A stretch of DNA of 64,000 nt. Source: Emticicia sp040253585 (GTDB lineage Bacteria > Bacteroidota > Bacteroidia > Cytophagales > Spirosomataceae). A program made the translations under genes and the position numbers. Below, piece after piece: positions 24,869 to 33,645 of this stretch. The stretch lies in the NCBI RefSeq assembly GCF_040253585.1, contig NZ_JBELAU010000002.1, forward strand, positions 124,001 through 188,000, written 5' to 3'. The notes beneath the pieces were generated by a model, which saw nothing but the letters and a program-made list of their open reading frames with translations, searched no databases and was not told the DNA's origin. The number at the start of each line of letters is the position of its first letter. The stretch's first letter is position 1.

Positions 24869-25651
24869 TCATTTTCCTTTAAATAAGGGCTTACGTTTTT
24901 GCAAAAAAGCCATTACTCCTTCAGCAAAATCATGTGTTTTGCCCAAACTATCTTGATTCTCTGCTTCTTGTTCCAGTATTTCCTCGACAGTGCTACTAAA
25001 TGATTGACTCAAAACCCTTTTCATCAATCCGATTGACTTGGTGGGGGCAGTTTTATAATATTCTTTTAGTTCATTTACAGCTTCGTCAAGAACCTCATAA
25101 GGCACTATTTTTGTTACTAAACCTAAACTCAGTGCCTCTTCCATGTAAACTTTTCGCCCGGTGCTACATAATTCAAATGCTTTTTGCATCCCCACAATTC
25201 TCGGCAAAAAATACATCGAACCAGCATCAGGCATTAGGCCGATTCCTACAAAAAGTTCGCTCATATATGCATCTTTATTGGCAATAATCAAATCACAAGC
25301 CAAAGCCAACGACATTCCCGCTCCTGCGGCTATACCATTCATGCGGCAAATAACTGGCTTTTCGGCATTTCTGATTGCCCGAACCATTGGGTTGTAATTT
25401 TTGCGAAGCGAATCGCCCAGTGAAGTGAGGCCACTATCCATTCCAGCTTTCAAATCTGCACCCGAACAAAAGGCTTTATCACCCACTCCCGTAATGACGA
25501 TCACACGTACCGAAGTGTCGGCGGAAGAAACTTCAACTGCTTGCGTTATTTCGTTGATGAGGGCCGTACTAAGAGCATTATACACTTGTGGACGGTTGAG
25601 TGTGATGGTAGAAACACCATCAGAGATTTCTAAGATTATGTTTTCGTACAT
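24869..25651 (-). CDS. enoyl-CoA hydratase/isomerase family protein (PaaG-like)
   Basis: A 260-residue crotonase-fold enzyme. The CoA and oxyanion-hole blocks are present: AFCSGADLKAG and MNGIAAGAGMSLALACDLII. The region ELFVGIGLMPDAGSMYFLPR carries the second catalytic segment with Asp in the second position (LMPDAG), as in PaaG-type isomerases rather than classical hydratases, which have two Glu. A role in aromatic or fatty-acid degradation is possible, but no other phenylacetate gene is here, so I call only the family. It is a single gene, divergent from kup across a 190-base spacer. Confidence 0.88.
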   Translation of the reverse strand: MYENIILEISDGVSTITLNRPQVYNALSTALINEITQAVEVSSADTSVRVIVITGVGDKAFCSGADLKAGMDSGLTSLGDSLRKNYNPMVRAIRNAEKPVICRMNGIAAGAGMSLALACDLIIANKDAYMSELFVGIGLMPDAGSMYFLPRIVGMQKAFELCSTGRKVYMEEALSLGLVTKIVPYEVLDEAVNELKEYYKTAPTKSIGLMKRVLSQSFSSTVEEILEQEAENQDSLGKTHDFAEGVMAFLQKRKPLFKGK

Positions 25652-25779
25652 AGTTGACTATCAATTATTTGGTTTTGTTGTAAATTGTAATTTTTGAAGT
25701 AATGCATGAAATGGCATTAAATAACTTTGCAAAGTTGGGAATGAAAGTGGCTTCACAAAACATTTTTATTTAAAATTTC

Positions 25780-25808
25780 TTTGAATTGCTCACGAAACTC
25801 TATATTTG
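25780..25808 (+). promoter_or_regulatory. candidate promoter of kup
   Basis: TATATTTG at 25801-25808 is a perfect TAnnTTTG element. TTTG at 25780-25783 lies only 17 bases upstream, shorter than the usual 19-21. Transcription would begin near 25815, 27 bases before the GTG start. Confidence 0.4.
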
Positions 25809-25841
25809 CAAACTTTTTTTTACAAATAATCAATAATTGAA

Positions 25842-27881
25842 GTGAGTCAAATTGACAATGAGCATAGTAATAGCCATCACCATCTCGATAAAGTATCTGC
25901 TGCTGGACTACTAATTGCTCTCGGAATAGTTTTTGGGGATATTGGAACATCTCCACTCTATGTTTTAAAAGCAATTGCTGGAAATGAAATTATTAGTGAA
26001 GAAATTATTTTTGGAGCACTGTCATGTGTGTTTTGGACGCTAACTCTCCAAACTACTGCTAAATACGTAATCTTAATTTTAAGAGCAGATAATAGAGGCG
26101 AAGGGGGGATTTTTGCATTATATACTCTCGTAAGAAGACACGCCCGTTGGCTCACGATTCCTGCTATTATTGGAGGAAGTACAATGATTGCCGACAGTAT
26201 TATTACTCCTCCTATTTCGGTTTCATCTGCAGTTGAAGGTCTTCTTATTTTATACCCAAATATTCAAGTAGTACCGATTGTTATTGCCATCATTTCTGGT
26301 TTATTTTTCGTACAAATCTTAGGCACAAATGCAGTAGGAAAAGCCTTTGGACCTATTATGACCGTTTGGTTTGTGATGCTCGGTACTTTCGGAGCAATAC
26401 AGGTTTTTCAAGATTTTTCGGTCTTCAAGGCTCTCAATCCTTACTATGCTTACCGACTATTGACGCACCATCCAGGCGGATTCTTTTTATTAGGGTCGGT
26501 TTTTTTGTGTACTACTGGTGCTGAGGCTCTTTACTCTGATATGGGTCACGTTGGGCGTGGCAATATTCGTATCAGTTGGATTTTGGTTAAGGTTTGTTTG
26601 TTGCTCAATTATTTTGGGCAGGGGGTTTATGTAATGAATCTTAGTGGGCAGAAACTCGGCAGTCGTAGCCCGTTTTATGATATTATGCCCGAATGGTTTC
26701 TACCCATCGGCATTGTCATTGCAGCAATGGCCACTATCATTGCCAGCCAAGCCATGCTTACTGGGGTTTTTACGCTCGTTTCGGAAGCTATTCGTTTAAA
26801 TTTTTGGCCGAAAATTAAAATCAATTTTCCTTCTGACCAAAAAGGACAAATTTATATTCCGAGTGTAAATATCATGCTCTATATCGGCTGTATTGGTGTT
26901 ATTACTTATTTCAGTCGAGTAGCTGATGAAATGACGATTAAAGAAGGACATAAGGTATTAGTTTCGACCGCAATGGAGGCCGCTTACGGCTTGGCTATTG
27001 TCCTGACAATGCTCATGAACACTTTTTTGTTTAGCTATTACCTCTATGCAAAAAAATCAAGATTTGCATGGGTAGTTATTTATTTTTGTATTTTCTTTTT
27101 CATAGAATGTTGCTTCTTGATTGCTAACCTCCAAAAATTCATGCATGGTGGTTGGGTTTCGATGCTGATTGCCCTCGCAATGATTGGCGTCATGTATATT
27201 TGGTTGAGTGCCTCAAAAATCAAAGCAAGGTTGACCGAATATGAGAAACTAAGCAAATATACAGACTCATTGAAAGAATTAAGTTCCGACATTACCGTAC
27301 CAAAATACGCCACTCACTTAGTATTTTTGAGTAATGCAGGGCGTGCTTCAGAAATTGAAAATAAGATTATCTACTCTATTTTTCAGAAACGACCCAAACG
27401 TGCCGATGTATATTGGTTTGTACATATCGATACCGTTGATGACCCTTATACAATGGAGTATAAAGTCATGACCGTAGCTGATGATGATGTTTATAAAGTA
27501 AATTTCCGTTTGGGTTTCCGAGTGCCAAACAAGATAAATCTTTATTTCAGAAGAGTTTTGGAAGATATGGTGAAAAATGGTGAAGTTGATATTCGTAGTC
27601 GTTATGAATCATTGAACCGCCATAATGTGATCGGAGATTTTAGATTTGTAGTTCTCGAAAAATTCTTGTCTTATGATAATCAACTTTCCTTCTACGAAAA
27701 TCTTATCATGAAAGCCTACTTCTTTATCAAAGGTTTTACGCCTTCTGAAGATAAATGGTTTGGACTTGATAGTAGTGCAGTAAAAGTTGAAAAAGTGCCA
27801 TTAGTAATTCGTCCAACCGAAAACATCAATCTAAAACGTATTCCGTGGACTGTGAACGGAAATTCTAATGGTGGGCATTGA
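25842..27881 (+). CDS. kup: Kup-family potassium uptake transporter
   Basis: A 679-residue polytopic membrane protein. The family signature GIVFGDIGTSPLYVLKAI lies near residue 30, and about 12 membrane helices follow (for example VVPIVIAIISGLFFVQILG, PIGIVIAAMATIIASQAMLT). The last 170 residues are soluble and carry the usual cytoplasmic Kup tail. It imports K+ with H+. The start is GTG at 25842 (MSQIDNEHSNS); no upstream in-frame ATG fits and a -7-like promoter lies 34 bases upstream. A His-rich N-terminus (SHHHLDK) is seen. It is followed after 38 bases by an unrelated nucleotidyltransferase gene. Confidence 0.95.
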   Translation: MSQIDNEHSNSHHHLDKVSAAGLLIALGIVFGDIGTSPLYVLKAIAGNEIISEEIIFGALSCVFWTLTLQTTAKYVILILRADNRGEGGIFALYTLVRRHARWLTIPAIIGGSTMIADSIITPPISVSSAVEGLLILYPNIQVVPIVIAIISGLFFVQILGTNAVGKAFGPIMTVWFVMLGTFGAIQVFQDFSVFKALNPYYAYRLLTHHPGGFFLLGSVFLCTTGAEALYSDMGHVGRGNIRISWILVKVCLLLNYFGQGVYVMNLSGQKLGSRSPFYDIMPEWFLPIGIVIAAMATIIASQAMLTGVFTLVSEAIRLNFWPKIKINFPSDQKGQIYIPSVNIMLYIGCIGVITYFSRVADEMTIKEGHKVLVSTAMEAAYGLAIVLTMLMNTFLFSYYLYAKKSRFAWVVIYFCIFFFIECCFLIANLQKFMHGGWVSMLIALAMIGVMYIWLSASKIKARLTEYEKLSKYTDSLKELSSDITVPKYATHLVFLSNAGRASEIENKIIYSIFQKRPKRADVYWFVHIDTVDDPYTMEYKVMTVADDDVYKVNFRLGFRVPNKINLYFRRVLEDMVKNGEVDIRSRYESLNRHNVIGDFRFVVLEKFLSYDNQLSFYENLIMKAYFFIKGFTPSEDKWFGLDSSAVKVEKVPLVIRPTENINLKRIPWTVNGNSNGGH

Positions 27882-27919
27882 TTGAAGATTAAATTTAGTT
27901 AATCATAGAAAATTGTCCA

Positions 27920-28420
27920 ATGAAAATACAATTTGATGAACGAAATAATCTTTCTCAAACCGAGGATAAAATAGTTAACTTGGAATTTTTGAAACAAAAT
28001 TTCGATAATCAATTTCAAGAAAGCCAAACAAGGGAATTAATTTATGAAGGCTTAGTGAAGTTTTTAACTAACTTTTATAACTTTACTAAAACTTCTTTTG
28101 AAATTTGGATAGATGGCAGTTTTATTACAAAAAAAGTCAACCCCAATGATATTGATATTGTTTTGATTATAGATGCTCATATTCTAAAACAGAAAGGAGC
28201 GGAAATTGAGAATTTATTCAAGTCAAAGGAAGCAAAATTAAGTTATAAAGTTGATGCTTATACCATTGCTGAATATGATATTGATAGTCCACAATATCCA
28301 CTTTTTCAAATAGAAAAAGCTTATTGGGCAAACTGGTTTGGCTACACTCGAAGAAATCGCCAAGGAAAACGTTTTCTAAAAGGTTTCATAAAACTAACTT
28401 TCAATGGATATGAATATTAA
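27920..28420 (+). CDS. nucleotidyltransferase-fold protein (DUF6932-like)
   Basis: A 166-residue protein with the minimal nucleotidyltransferase signature: WIDGSF (G66-S67), then NPNDIDIVLIID with D77 and D79, and a third acidic residue D112 in KVDAYTIAEYD. That is the GS...DxD...D triad of the pol-beta superfamily. The overall arrangement fits the DUF6932 group, small genes often found with a partner. The stop overlaps the next gene by 17 bases, so the two are translationally coupled. A toxin or antitoxin function, as in MNT/HEPN or AbiE modules, is possible but not shown. Confidence 0.75.
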   Translation: MKIQFDERNNLSQTEDKIVNLEFLKQNFDNQFQESQTRELIYEGLVKFLTNFYNFTKTSFEIWIDGSFITKKVNPNDIDIVLIIDAHILKQKGAEIENLFKSKEAKLSYKVDAYTIAEYDIDSPQYPLFQIEKAYWANWFGYTRRNRQGKRFLKGFIKLTFNGYEY

Positions 28421-28622
28421 TGATGATAAATTAGCTCGAATAACTGACCTTTTAGAGCAAATTCAAGAAACTGAGTCGATTATTCTATCTCATAAAAAAC
28501 TCAATGGAATTCAAACTCAGATAGACCAATACGAAACTATTTGCGAAAATTTAGTGAATGAACTTTCTGAACTAATGAATGAATTTCACTTCAAAATACA
28601 GTATCAAAAAGAGGCTGCATAG
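28404..28622 (+). CDS. 72-residue helical partner of the nucleotidyltransferase-fold gene
   Basis: A 72-residue protein of charged, probably coiled-coil helices: LARITDLLEQIQETESIIL and TQIDQYETICENLVNELSEL. It has no signal peptide or membrane segment. It starts inside the nucleotidyltransferase gene (17-base overlap), which makes a coupled two-gene unit. It is not a HEPN protein by motif (no RxxxxH). I do not recognise the family. Physical interaction between the two proteins is the simplest guess. Confidence 0.65.
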   Translation: MDMNINDDKLARITDLLEQIQETESIILSHKKLNGIQTQIDQYETICENLVNELSELMNEFHFKIQYQKEAA

Positions 28623-28676
28623 TCTTATCAACCAATAAAATTTAAGAATTTTTCCCTTCAGGAAAATCAATCGTTT

Positions 28677-29741
28677 ATGAAAATACTTATCACAGGCGGA
28701 GCAGGGTTTGTGGGTTCGGCCTTAGCTCTTTCGTTGAAAGCAAATTATCCATCTTACGAAATTTATTGTCTCGATAATCTTCGTCGTAAAGGTTCAGAAT
28801 TAAACGTATCTCGCCTCGGAAAAGCAGGAATCACATTCGTACACGGAGATATTCGTAGCAAAGAAGATTTTGATGCTCTTCCGATTGTTGACACTGTAAT
28901 TGAGGCTTCGGCCGAGCCTTCGGTTTTGGCAGGCATCAATGGTGGAACGCCCGATTATTTGATTAATACCAACCTTTTCGGAACGGTTAATTGCTTAAAT
29001 TATGCCGTAAAATGCAACGCAAAGTTCATTTTCCTTTCTACGAGCCGAGTTTATCCAATCAAAACCATCGAAACCTTAGATTTTGAAGAAAAAGAAACTC
29101 GTTTTGTATTGACTGATAATCAACCAGTTAAAGGCGTTTCTGCCAAAGGTATTGCCGAAGATTTTCCTTTGGATGGTGTTCGTTCACTTTATGGAACAAC
29201 CAAACTGGCTTCTGAATTAATCATTCAAGAATATAACGAATTTTATAAATTACCGACCGTTATCAACCGTTGTGGCGTGCTTACTGGCCCGTGGCAAATG
29301 GGTAAAGTTGACCAAGGCGTAATGGTGCTTTGGATTGCCAAACACTTCTTTGAGCAGCAACTTGCCTACATCGGTTATGGTGGCGAAGGAAAACAAACCC
29401 GTGATATTCTGCACGTGGCTGACCTTTATCGCTTGATTGATTGGCAATTACACAATTTTGATAAAGTAAACGGCGAAATTCTAAATGCAGGTGGTGGTGT
29501 TGATGTAAGTGTTTCATTGCAGGAATTGACCGAAATTTGCCAAAGAGTAACAGGCAAAACGATTCCGATTAATAAAATCAAAGAAAATCGCCCTGCGGAT
29601 ATTCGTTTGTACGTAACCGATAACTCAAAAGTAACTTCCCTAACGGGTTGGAAACCAGAAATTGGTGTAGAAGAAATCGTGAAAGATATTACGCAATGGT
29701 TATCAGATAATCGTGCCGATTTAGAGCCGATTTTGAAATAA
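28677..29741 (+). CDS. NAD-dependent epimerase/dehydratase, CDP-paratose 2-epimerase-like
   Basis: A 354-residue extended short-chain dehydrogenase. The Rossmann motif is at the very N-terminus (ITGGAGFVGSALA) and the catalytic pair Y-x3-K is in SLYGTTKLASELII. STSRVYPIKTIETL carries the catalytic Ser/Thr region. The nearest match by wording is CDP-paratose 2-epimerase (RfbE): NRCGVLTGPWQMGKVDQGV and YIGYGGEGKQTRDILHVADL. It would interconvert nucleotide sugars for surface polysaccharide. No other sugar-nucleotide gene is adjacent, so the exact substrate is not known. It is convergent with the S9 peptidase across a hairpin-rich spacer. Confidence 0.9.
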   Translation: MKILITGGAGFVGSALALSLKANYPSYEIYCLDNLRRKGSELNVSRLGKAGITFVHGDIRSKEDFDALPIVDTVIEASAEPSVLAGINGGTPDYLINTNLFGTVNCLNYAVKCNAKFIFLSTSRVYPIKTIETLDFEEKETRFVLTDNQPVKGVSAKGIAEDFPLDGVRSLYGTTKLASELIIQEYNEFYKLPTVINRCGVLTGPWQMGKVDQGVMVLWIAKHFFEQQLAYIGYGGEGKQTRDILHVADLYRLIDWQLHNFDKVNGEILNAGGGVDVSVSLQELTEICQRVTGKTIPINKIKENRPADIRLYVTDNSKVTSLTGWKPEIGVEEIVKDITQWLSDNRADLEPILK

Positions 29742-29750
29742 AGAAAGTTT

Positions 29751-29775
29751 CCGTGGCACGCTATGCGTGTCACGG
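29751..29775. repeat. hairpin in the spacer after the epimerase
   Basis: CCGTGGCACGC (29751-29761) pairs with GCGTGTCACGG (29765-29775), loop TAT, one G-T pair. It is one of three hairpins between convergent genes. Confidence 0.6.
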
Positions 29776-29815
29776 ATAGTAGTTTCGACTCCTCTCAACC
29801 ACCAAAAAAACAAAC

Positions 29816-29859
29816 GTGGCACACCTTGTTATCAGCGATAAACAGGTGTGCCACATTTT
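29816..29859. terminator. terminator between the convergent epimerase and S9 peptidase genes
   Basis: GTGGCACACCT starts an 18-base arm (29816-29833) that pairs with 29836-29853 apart from two mismatches, followed by ATTTTT on the plus strand. It could end the epimerase transcript and, less well, the S9 transcript. Confidence 0.75.
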
Positions 29860-29866
29860 TATGTCT

Positions 29867-29909
29867 TCGACTCCGCTCAGGCAGCATTGCATCGCCCGAG
29901 CGGAGTCGA
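29867..29909. repeat. TCGACTCCGCTC inverted repeat
   Basis: TCGACTCCGCTC (29867-29878) pairs exactly with GAGCGGAGTCGA (29898-29909) around a 19-base loop. A diverged half copy (TCGACTCCTCTC) is at 29785-29796. The wording is frequent in intergenic repeats of Bacteroidota, from general knowledge. Confidence 0.6.
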
Positions 29910-29912
29910 GGG

Positions 29913-32270
29913 CTACTTCAACTTCTCCTCAAATAACTTCAAAATACGCTTATATTCATCCATCCAAGAAGTTGGCTCTACAAAACCGTGGTCTTCCATC
30001 GGATAGCTGGCCATTTCCCAGTTTTCTTTCTTGAGTTCAATAAGGCGTTGCACCAAACGATACGAATCTTGAATATGCACATTCACATCAACCATACCGT
30101 GGCAAATCAATAAATGCCCTTTCAAACCCGCTGCGTGGTAAATTGGCGAACTTTTACGATAAGCCAAACTATCGGTTTGTGGTTCGTTCAAAATATTAGC
30201 AGTATAACCATGATTATAAGCTGCCCAGTCGGTCACAGGGCGAAGTGCCGCACCTGCCGCAAAAACATCAGGCGTCGTAAACATGGCCATTAAAGTAATA
30301 AAACCACCATAAGAGCCACCATAAACACCTATTTTCTTAGGGTCAATGCCATATTTTGAAACCAACAATTTTGCTCCATCAACGTTATCTTCCAAATCTT
30401 TTCCGCCCATAAAGCGATAGATTCCTGTACGGTGGTCACGACCGTAGCCCGCACTCGCACGATAGTCAATATCCAAAACTGTATAACCTTTATCAACCAA
30501 TAAATTATGAAACATATACTCTCTCGAATATTGGCTCCACCACTTATGAGCATTTTGTAAATAGCCTGCTCCGTGGACAAATACAACCGCTTTTTTGTTC
30601 TTTAATTTAGCTGTTGGCTCATAAATTCGGGCAAAAACCTCTACGCCATCACGAGCTGTAAACGAAATTACTTTGGCATCTTTCCAAGCATACGCCTTAA
30701 ATTCATCAGTTAACGAATTTGTCAATTGCTCAGCTTTTGCATTGGGTTTATTTTCTTGCAAAAACAATTCCCATGGCTTATTAATGTATGAATAACGAAT
30801 CGCCAAAGTTGATTCATCGGGCGAAAGCATTACATCATTTGCCCCAACCATATTTGTCAATTTTACTCTTTCGCCACCTTCAACCGACATTTTGTAGAAA
30901 TGTTGTTCGCCTGGGTGCACTTCGTTGGTAGTCAAATAAAACGATTTTTTATCTCTTGAAAGTTGAGCTTGCTGTACCTCAAATTTGCCTTTCGTAAGTT
31001 GCTTTTTTTCGCCTGTTACTAAATTTATGGTGTAAAGATGCGAGTAACCGTCGGCTTCTGACTGAAAATACAGCGTTTGGGAATCGACCCAACCTAAACC
31101 TCCGCCACCGAAATTAAAGCCAATTCCTGGGCCAGCAACCCATGCTTCGTCGTGTTGGCGGTCGAGTAATTTTAGTTTGCCAGTAGCAGGGTCGAGTTGC
31201 ATAATCCAACGGTCTTTATTATCAACCGAACGAATATTTACAACCGCATACGCACCACTTGGCGACCAAATCGGCCCTAAAACGATTACTTTGCGAGCCA
31301 TTGGTTTCTTCTTAGTTGTATCTTTCTTGGCATAATCCTTCAAGAATTCTGGTTGGTCCATAATTCCTGGGATGTCTTTCGTAATTACCTGATAAACAGT
31401 ATCCTTTTTTATATCGTAAACAAAATTCTCATACGTTGCCAAAGGTGAACCAACCTTTGTACGAGCGGCAATATCTTCCGTAAAACCCGACTCGGTTACA
31501 TAACTTGGCACAATCGTGGTTTTGGCGTTTTTGGGTTGCACCGAAAGTCTATAAGTAATGTATCGTAAATCGGGGCTAATTTGTGGTTGTTCTAACGCTT
31601 TATCTTCTGTGTAAATTTCTTTTGGACGTTTGGCTTGGTCGAGTTTAGCCAATTTATCGGCTTCATCTTTCTTTTCTTTGCGTTCTTTCAGAACCTCAAA
31701 CATGGCCAATTGGTCGGCTTTTAGCCATTTTTCTTCCTCATTGGCAGGTTTTGCTTCGGCTCTTTTGCTTCCTGTCAAGAAATTAGATAACTGCGTAACC
31801 GAACCATCTTCTAAGCTCATGCTAAATAAATTATTGCTTCTTCCGAAAATAATCTTGGTTTCGTCTCCACTAAAATACGGATTCGATTCACGCTCAATGG
31901 TGTTGGTTAATTGCTTGATTTTTAAGGTTTTTGTATAAAGTAAATAGAGTTCGCCTTGCTTTTCATAAACCTTCATTGAGCGGCTTGGACTGTAAGTACC
32001 CGACTGAGTAGGTAAAGCTCGACGTTCTTTGGGAGTAACTTTCACGGGTGTTCGGTCAGGTAAAACAAATTTATAGAGCGAATCACCTTTGTTTTTATCG
32101 GGATTCCACGAAAAGTAAAGCGTTTTGCCATCTTCTGACCAAAAAATATTACTTGGTGAGGTGCCAATCCACTTTGATTGGTCTTGCATGATTTTTTCGA
32201 CCGTAAGGGCTTGGCCAAAAGCGATTTGAACAATAAATTGAATAACAATCAGTAGAGATAATTTTCTCAT
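29913..32270 (-). CDS. S9-family serine peptidase (prolyl oligopeptidase/DPP-like)
   Basis: A 785-residue exported peptidase with a signal peptide (LLIVIQFIVQIAFGQ). An N-terminal beta-propeller (to about residue 520) is followed by an alpha/beta-hydrolase domain. The triad is Ser653 in GGSYGG, Asp728 in HGMVDVNVH and His761 in MEDHGF. It would cut short peptides in the periplasm, and the same type is widespread in Bacteroidota that live on proteins. It ends the series ricT-gldH-LON-membrane protein-S9 on the minus strand, 48 bases behind the previous gene, although co-regulation is not shown. Confidence 0.93.
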   Translation of the reverse strand: MRKLSLLIVIQFIVQIAFGQALTVEKIMQDQSKWIGTSPSNIFWSEDGKTLYFSWNPDKNKGDSLYKFVLPDRTPVKVTPKERRALPTQSGTYSPSRSMKVYEKQGELYLLYTKTLKIKQLTNTIERESNPYFSGDETKIIFGRSNNLFSMSLEDGSVTQLSNFLTGSKRAEAKPANEEEKWLKADQLAMFEVLKERKEKKDEADKLAKLDQAKRPKEIYTEDKALEQPQISPDLRYITYRLSVQPKNAKTTIVPSYVTESGFTEDIAARTKVGSPLATYENFVYDIKKDTVYQVITKDIPGIMDQPEFLKDYAKKDTTKKKPMARKVIVLGPIWSPSGAYAVVNIRSVDNKDRWIMQLDPATGKLKLLDRQHDEAWVAGPGIGFNFGGGGLGWVDSQTLYFQSEADGYSHLYTINLVTGEKKQLTKGKFEVQQAQLSRDKKSFYLTTNEVHPGEQHFYKMSVEGGERVKLTNMVGANDVMLSPDESTLAIRYSYINKPWELFLQENKPNAKAEQLTNSLTDEFKAYAWKDAKVISFTARDGVEVFARIYEPTAKLKNKKAVVFVHGAGYLQNAHKWWSQYSREYMFHNLLVDKGYTVLDIDYRASAGYGRDHRTGIYRFMGGKDLEDNVDGAKLLVSKYGIDPKKIGVYGGSYGGFITLMAMFTTPDVFAAGAALRPVTDWAAYNHGYTANILNEPQTDSLAYRKSSPIYHAAGLKGHLLICHGMVDVNVHIQDSYRLVQRLIELKKENWEMASYPMEDHGFVEPTSWMDEYKRILKLFEEKLK

Positions 32271-32318
32271 TTTTGATGAATTAGGGTTGATGAATGCCTT
32301 AGAAAGCAGTAAATATAA

Positions 32319-32906
32319 TCAACCAATTCCAAAAATTCTTTGATTAATGAGGTGTTTTTCTACACTTACAAAGAAATCGGGTAAAAGAGCATAACAAGGC
32401 AAGAGTGGCGTAAGAAAAACGGGTGGGCGTCCGTCTTTAAAAATTAATTTTATATATCCTTGGGTGAATTTATTCGTAGAAATGTGATGTTCCAAAACTT
32501 GAATATCATCAAAAGAAAACGACGTAGAATACTCACCAACAATAGTAATTTCCTTACTGATTGGATCGAAAACATAATCTTTCTGGCGATTTTGCTGCCA
32601 ATATTGATACTTGATTCGGAAATGTAAAAAAGGTACAAGCAAAGAAGCAATAGCTATGAAAATGACCAAAAGTTGAGCAATTGAGTCATTTTTAACACTG
32701 AAACTAATCAAAAAAATGGCAATCGCCATGAAAACCAAAGACAACATAAGAATGTCAGTCAATGAAAAAAACTTAGCACGATAAGTTTGAGGAGTTTTCA
32801 GTATAGAACCTTCACCATTCCAATCAAGCGAACGTCGATGTAGTGAAAAAATGCTTGTAAAGAGATACAGAAACAAAATTCCAAACAATAAAAGAACGGC
32901 AAGCAT
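32319..32906 (-). CDS. membrane protein with three spans and a soluble C-terminal domain
   Basis: A 195-residue protein. One hydrophobic segment is at the N-terminus (AVLLLFGILFLYLFTSIF), and two more follow (LTDILMLSLVFMAIAIFLIS and LVIFIAIASLLVPFLHF). The C-terminal 90 residues (YVFDPISKEITIVGEYSTSF onward) look like a small beta-rich, PH-like domain. It starts 4 bases after the LON-domain gene, so the two are coupled. I do not recognise the family. Confidence 0.65.
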   Translation of the reverse strand: MLAVLLLFGILFLYLFTSIFSLHRRSLDWNGEGSILKTPQTYRAKFFSLTDILMLSLVFMAIAIFLISFSVKNDSIAQLLVIFIAIASLLVPFLHFRIKYQYWQQNRQKDYVFDPISKEITIVGEYSTSFSFDDIQVLEHHISTNKFTQGYIKLIFKDGRPPVFLTPLLPCYALLPDFFVSVEKHLINQRIFGIG

Positions 32907-32910
32907 TTTC

Positions 32911-33540
32911 CTAAAAATTCAAAGGGTCGAGTTCTTTAAAGTGGCCATTCATGGCGATTCTCTCTTTGGTTCGTTCGACTTCAGTCACCACAGGAATAAT
33001 TCTTTCGAGGTGATCAATCAGAATTTCTTGTCTAATTTTTTCGCTGGAAGTTGTCAAAATCTCGTATTCTTCTTGCATCGAAATGCCAATTTTATGAGCA
33101 ATTCGATAGCTAAAAGGCATATATTCTGGCTTTTCGTAGTCAACTTTTACTTTCAAAAGTCGATACAGTTTTTCGACCAAACTTAATAAATATGGGTTAA
33201 TAACTTCGCTCAAATCTTCATTCTCTACAAAAACCACATCGCCTCCAGCGTATAATTTATCTTTGGCTGGATTCTGAAAATCGACGATTCTGAAAATACG
33301 TAAGCCCTTGGTTTTAATGTCCATTCGGCCATCGCCGTAGCGTTTAGAGAGTTGTTTGACTTCTACTTCTGTGCCATAACCAAGTAATTTACTATTCACA
33401 AACGAAGGTATTCCGAAAGTTTTTTTTTCGTCGAGACACTCGTTAATTAACTGACGATAACGAGGTTCGAATATATGTAGATTGAGGTCTTCATGCGGAA
33501 AGACCACTAAATTTAGCGGGAAAAGAGGTATAAAAGGCAT
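32911..33540 (-). CDS. LON peptidase substrate-binding domain protein
   Basis: A 209-residue protein formed by the N-terminal LON domain alone: MPFIPLFPLNLVVFPHEDL, then LHIFEPRYRQLINECLDEKK and the beta-rich KGLRIFRIVDF. The ATPase and serine-lysine protease parts of Lon are absent. Such stand-alone proteins are common in bacteria and are thought to bind unfolded substrates or act as adaptors, but their role is not established. The gene contains a run of nine A residues (GAAAAAAAAACT, minus strand, near 33420). It is followed by a coupled membrane-protein gene. Confidence 0.88.
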   Translation of the reverse strand: MPFIPLFPLNLVVFPHEDLNLHIFEPRYRQLINECLDEKKTFGIPSFVNSKLLGYGTEVEVKQLSKRYGDGRMDIKTKGLRIFRIVDFQNPAKDKLYAGGDVVFVENEDLSEVINPYLLSLVEKLYRLLKVKVDYEKPEYMPFSYRIAHKIGISMQEEYEILTTSSEKIRQEILIDHLERIIPVVTEVERTKERIAMNGHFKELDPLNF

Positions 33541-33584
33541 AAAATTCAGAGTTCTTAGTTTTTGACAGGCTTTCCTGTTAGATG

Positions 33585-33616
33585 CTGAGTTATCTGGTTT
33601 AAAACTTATAACTCAG
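33585..33616. repeat. hairpin between gldH and the LON-domain gene
   Basis: CTGAGTTAT (33585-33593) pairs exactly with ATAACTCAG (33608-33616) around 14 bases. It lies in the 105-base gap on the minus strand and could attenuate read-through from gldH. Confidence 0.5.
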
Positions 33617-33645
33617 GTTTAAAACTTCAAACTTCAAATAATAGA

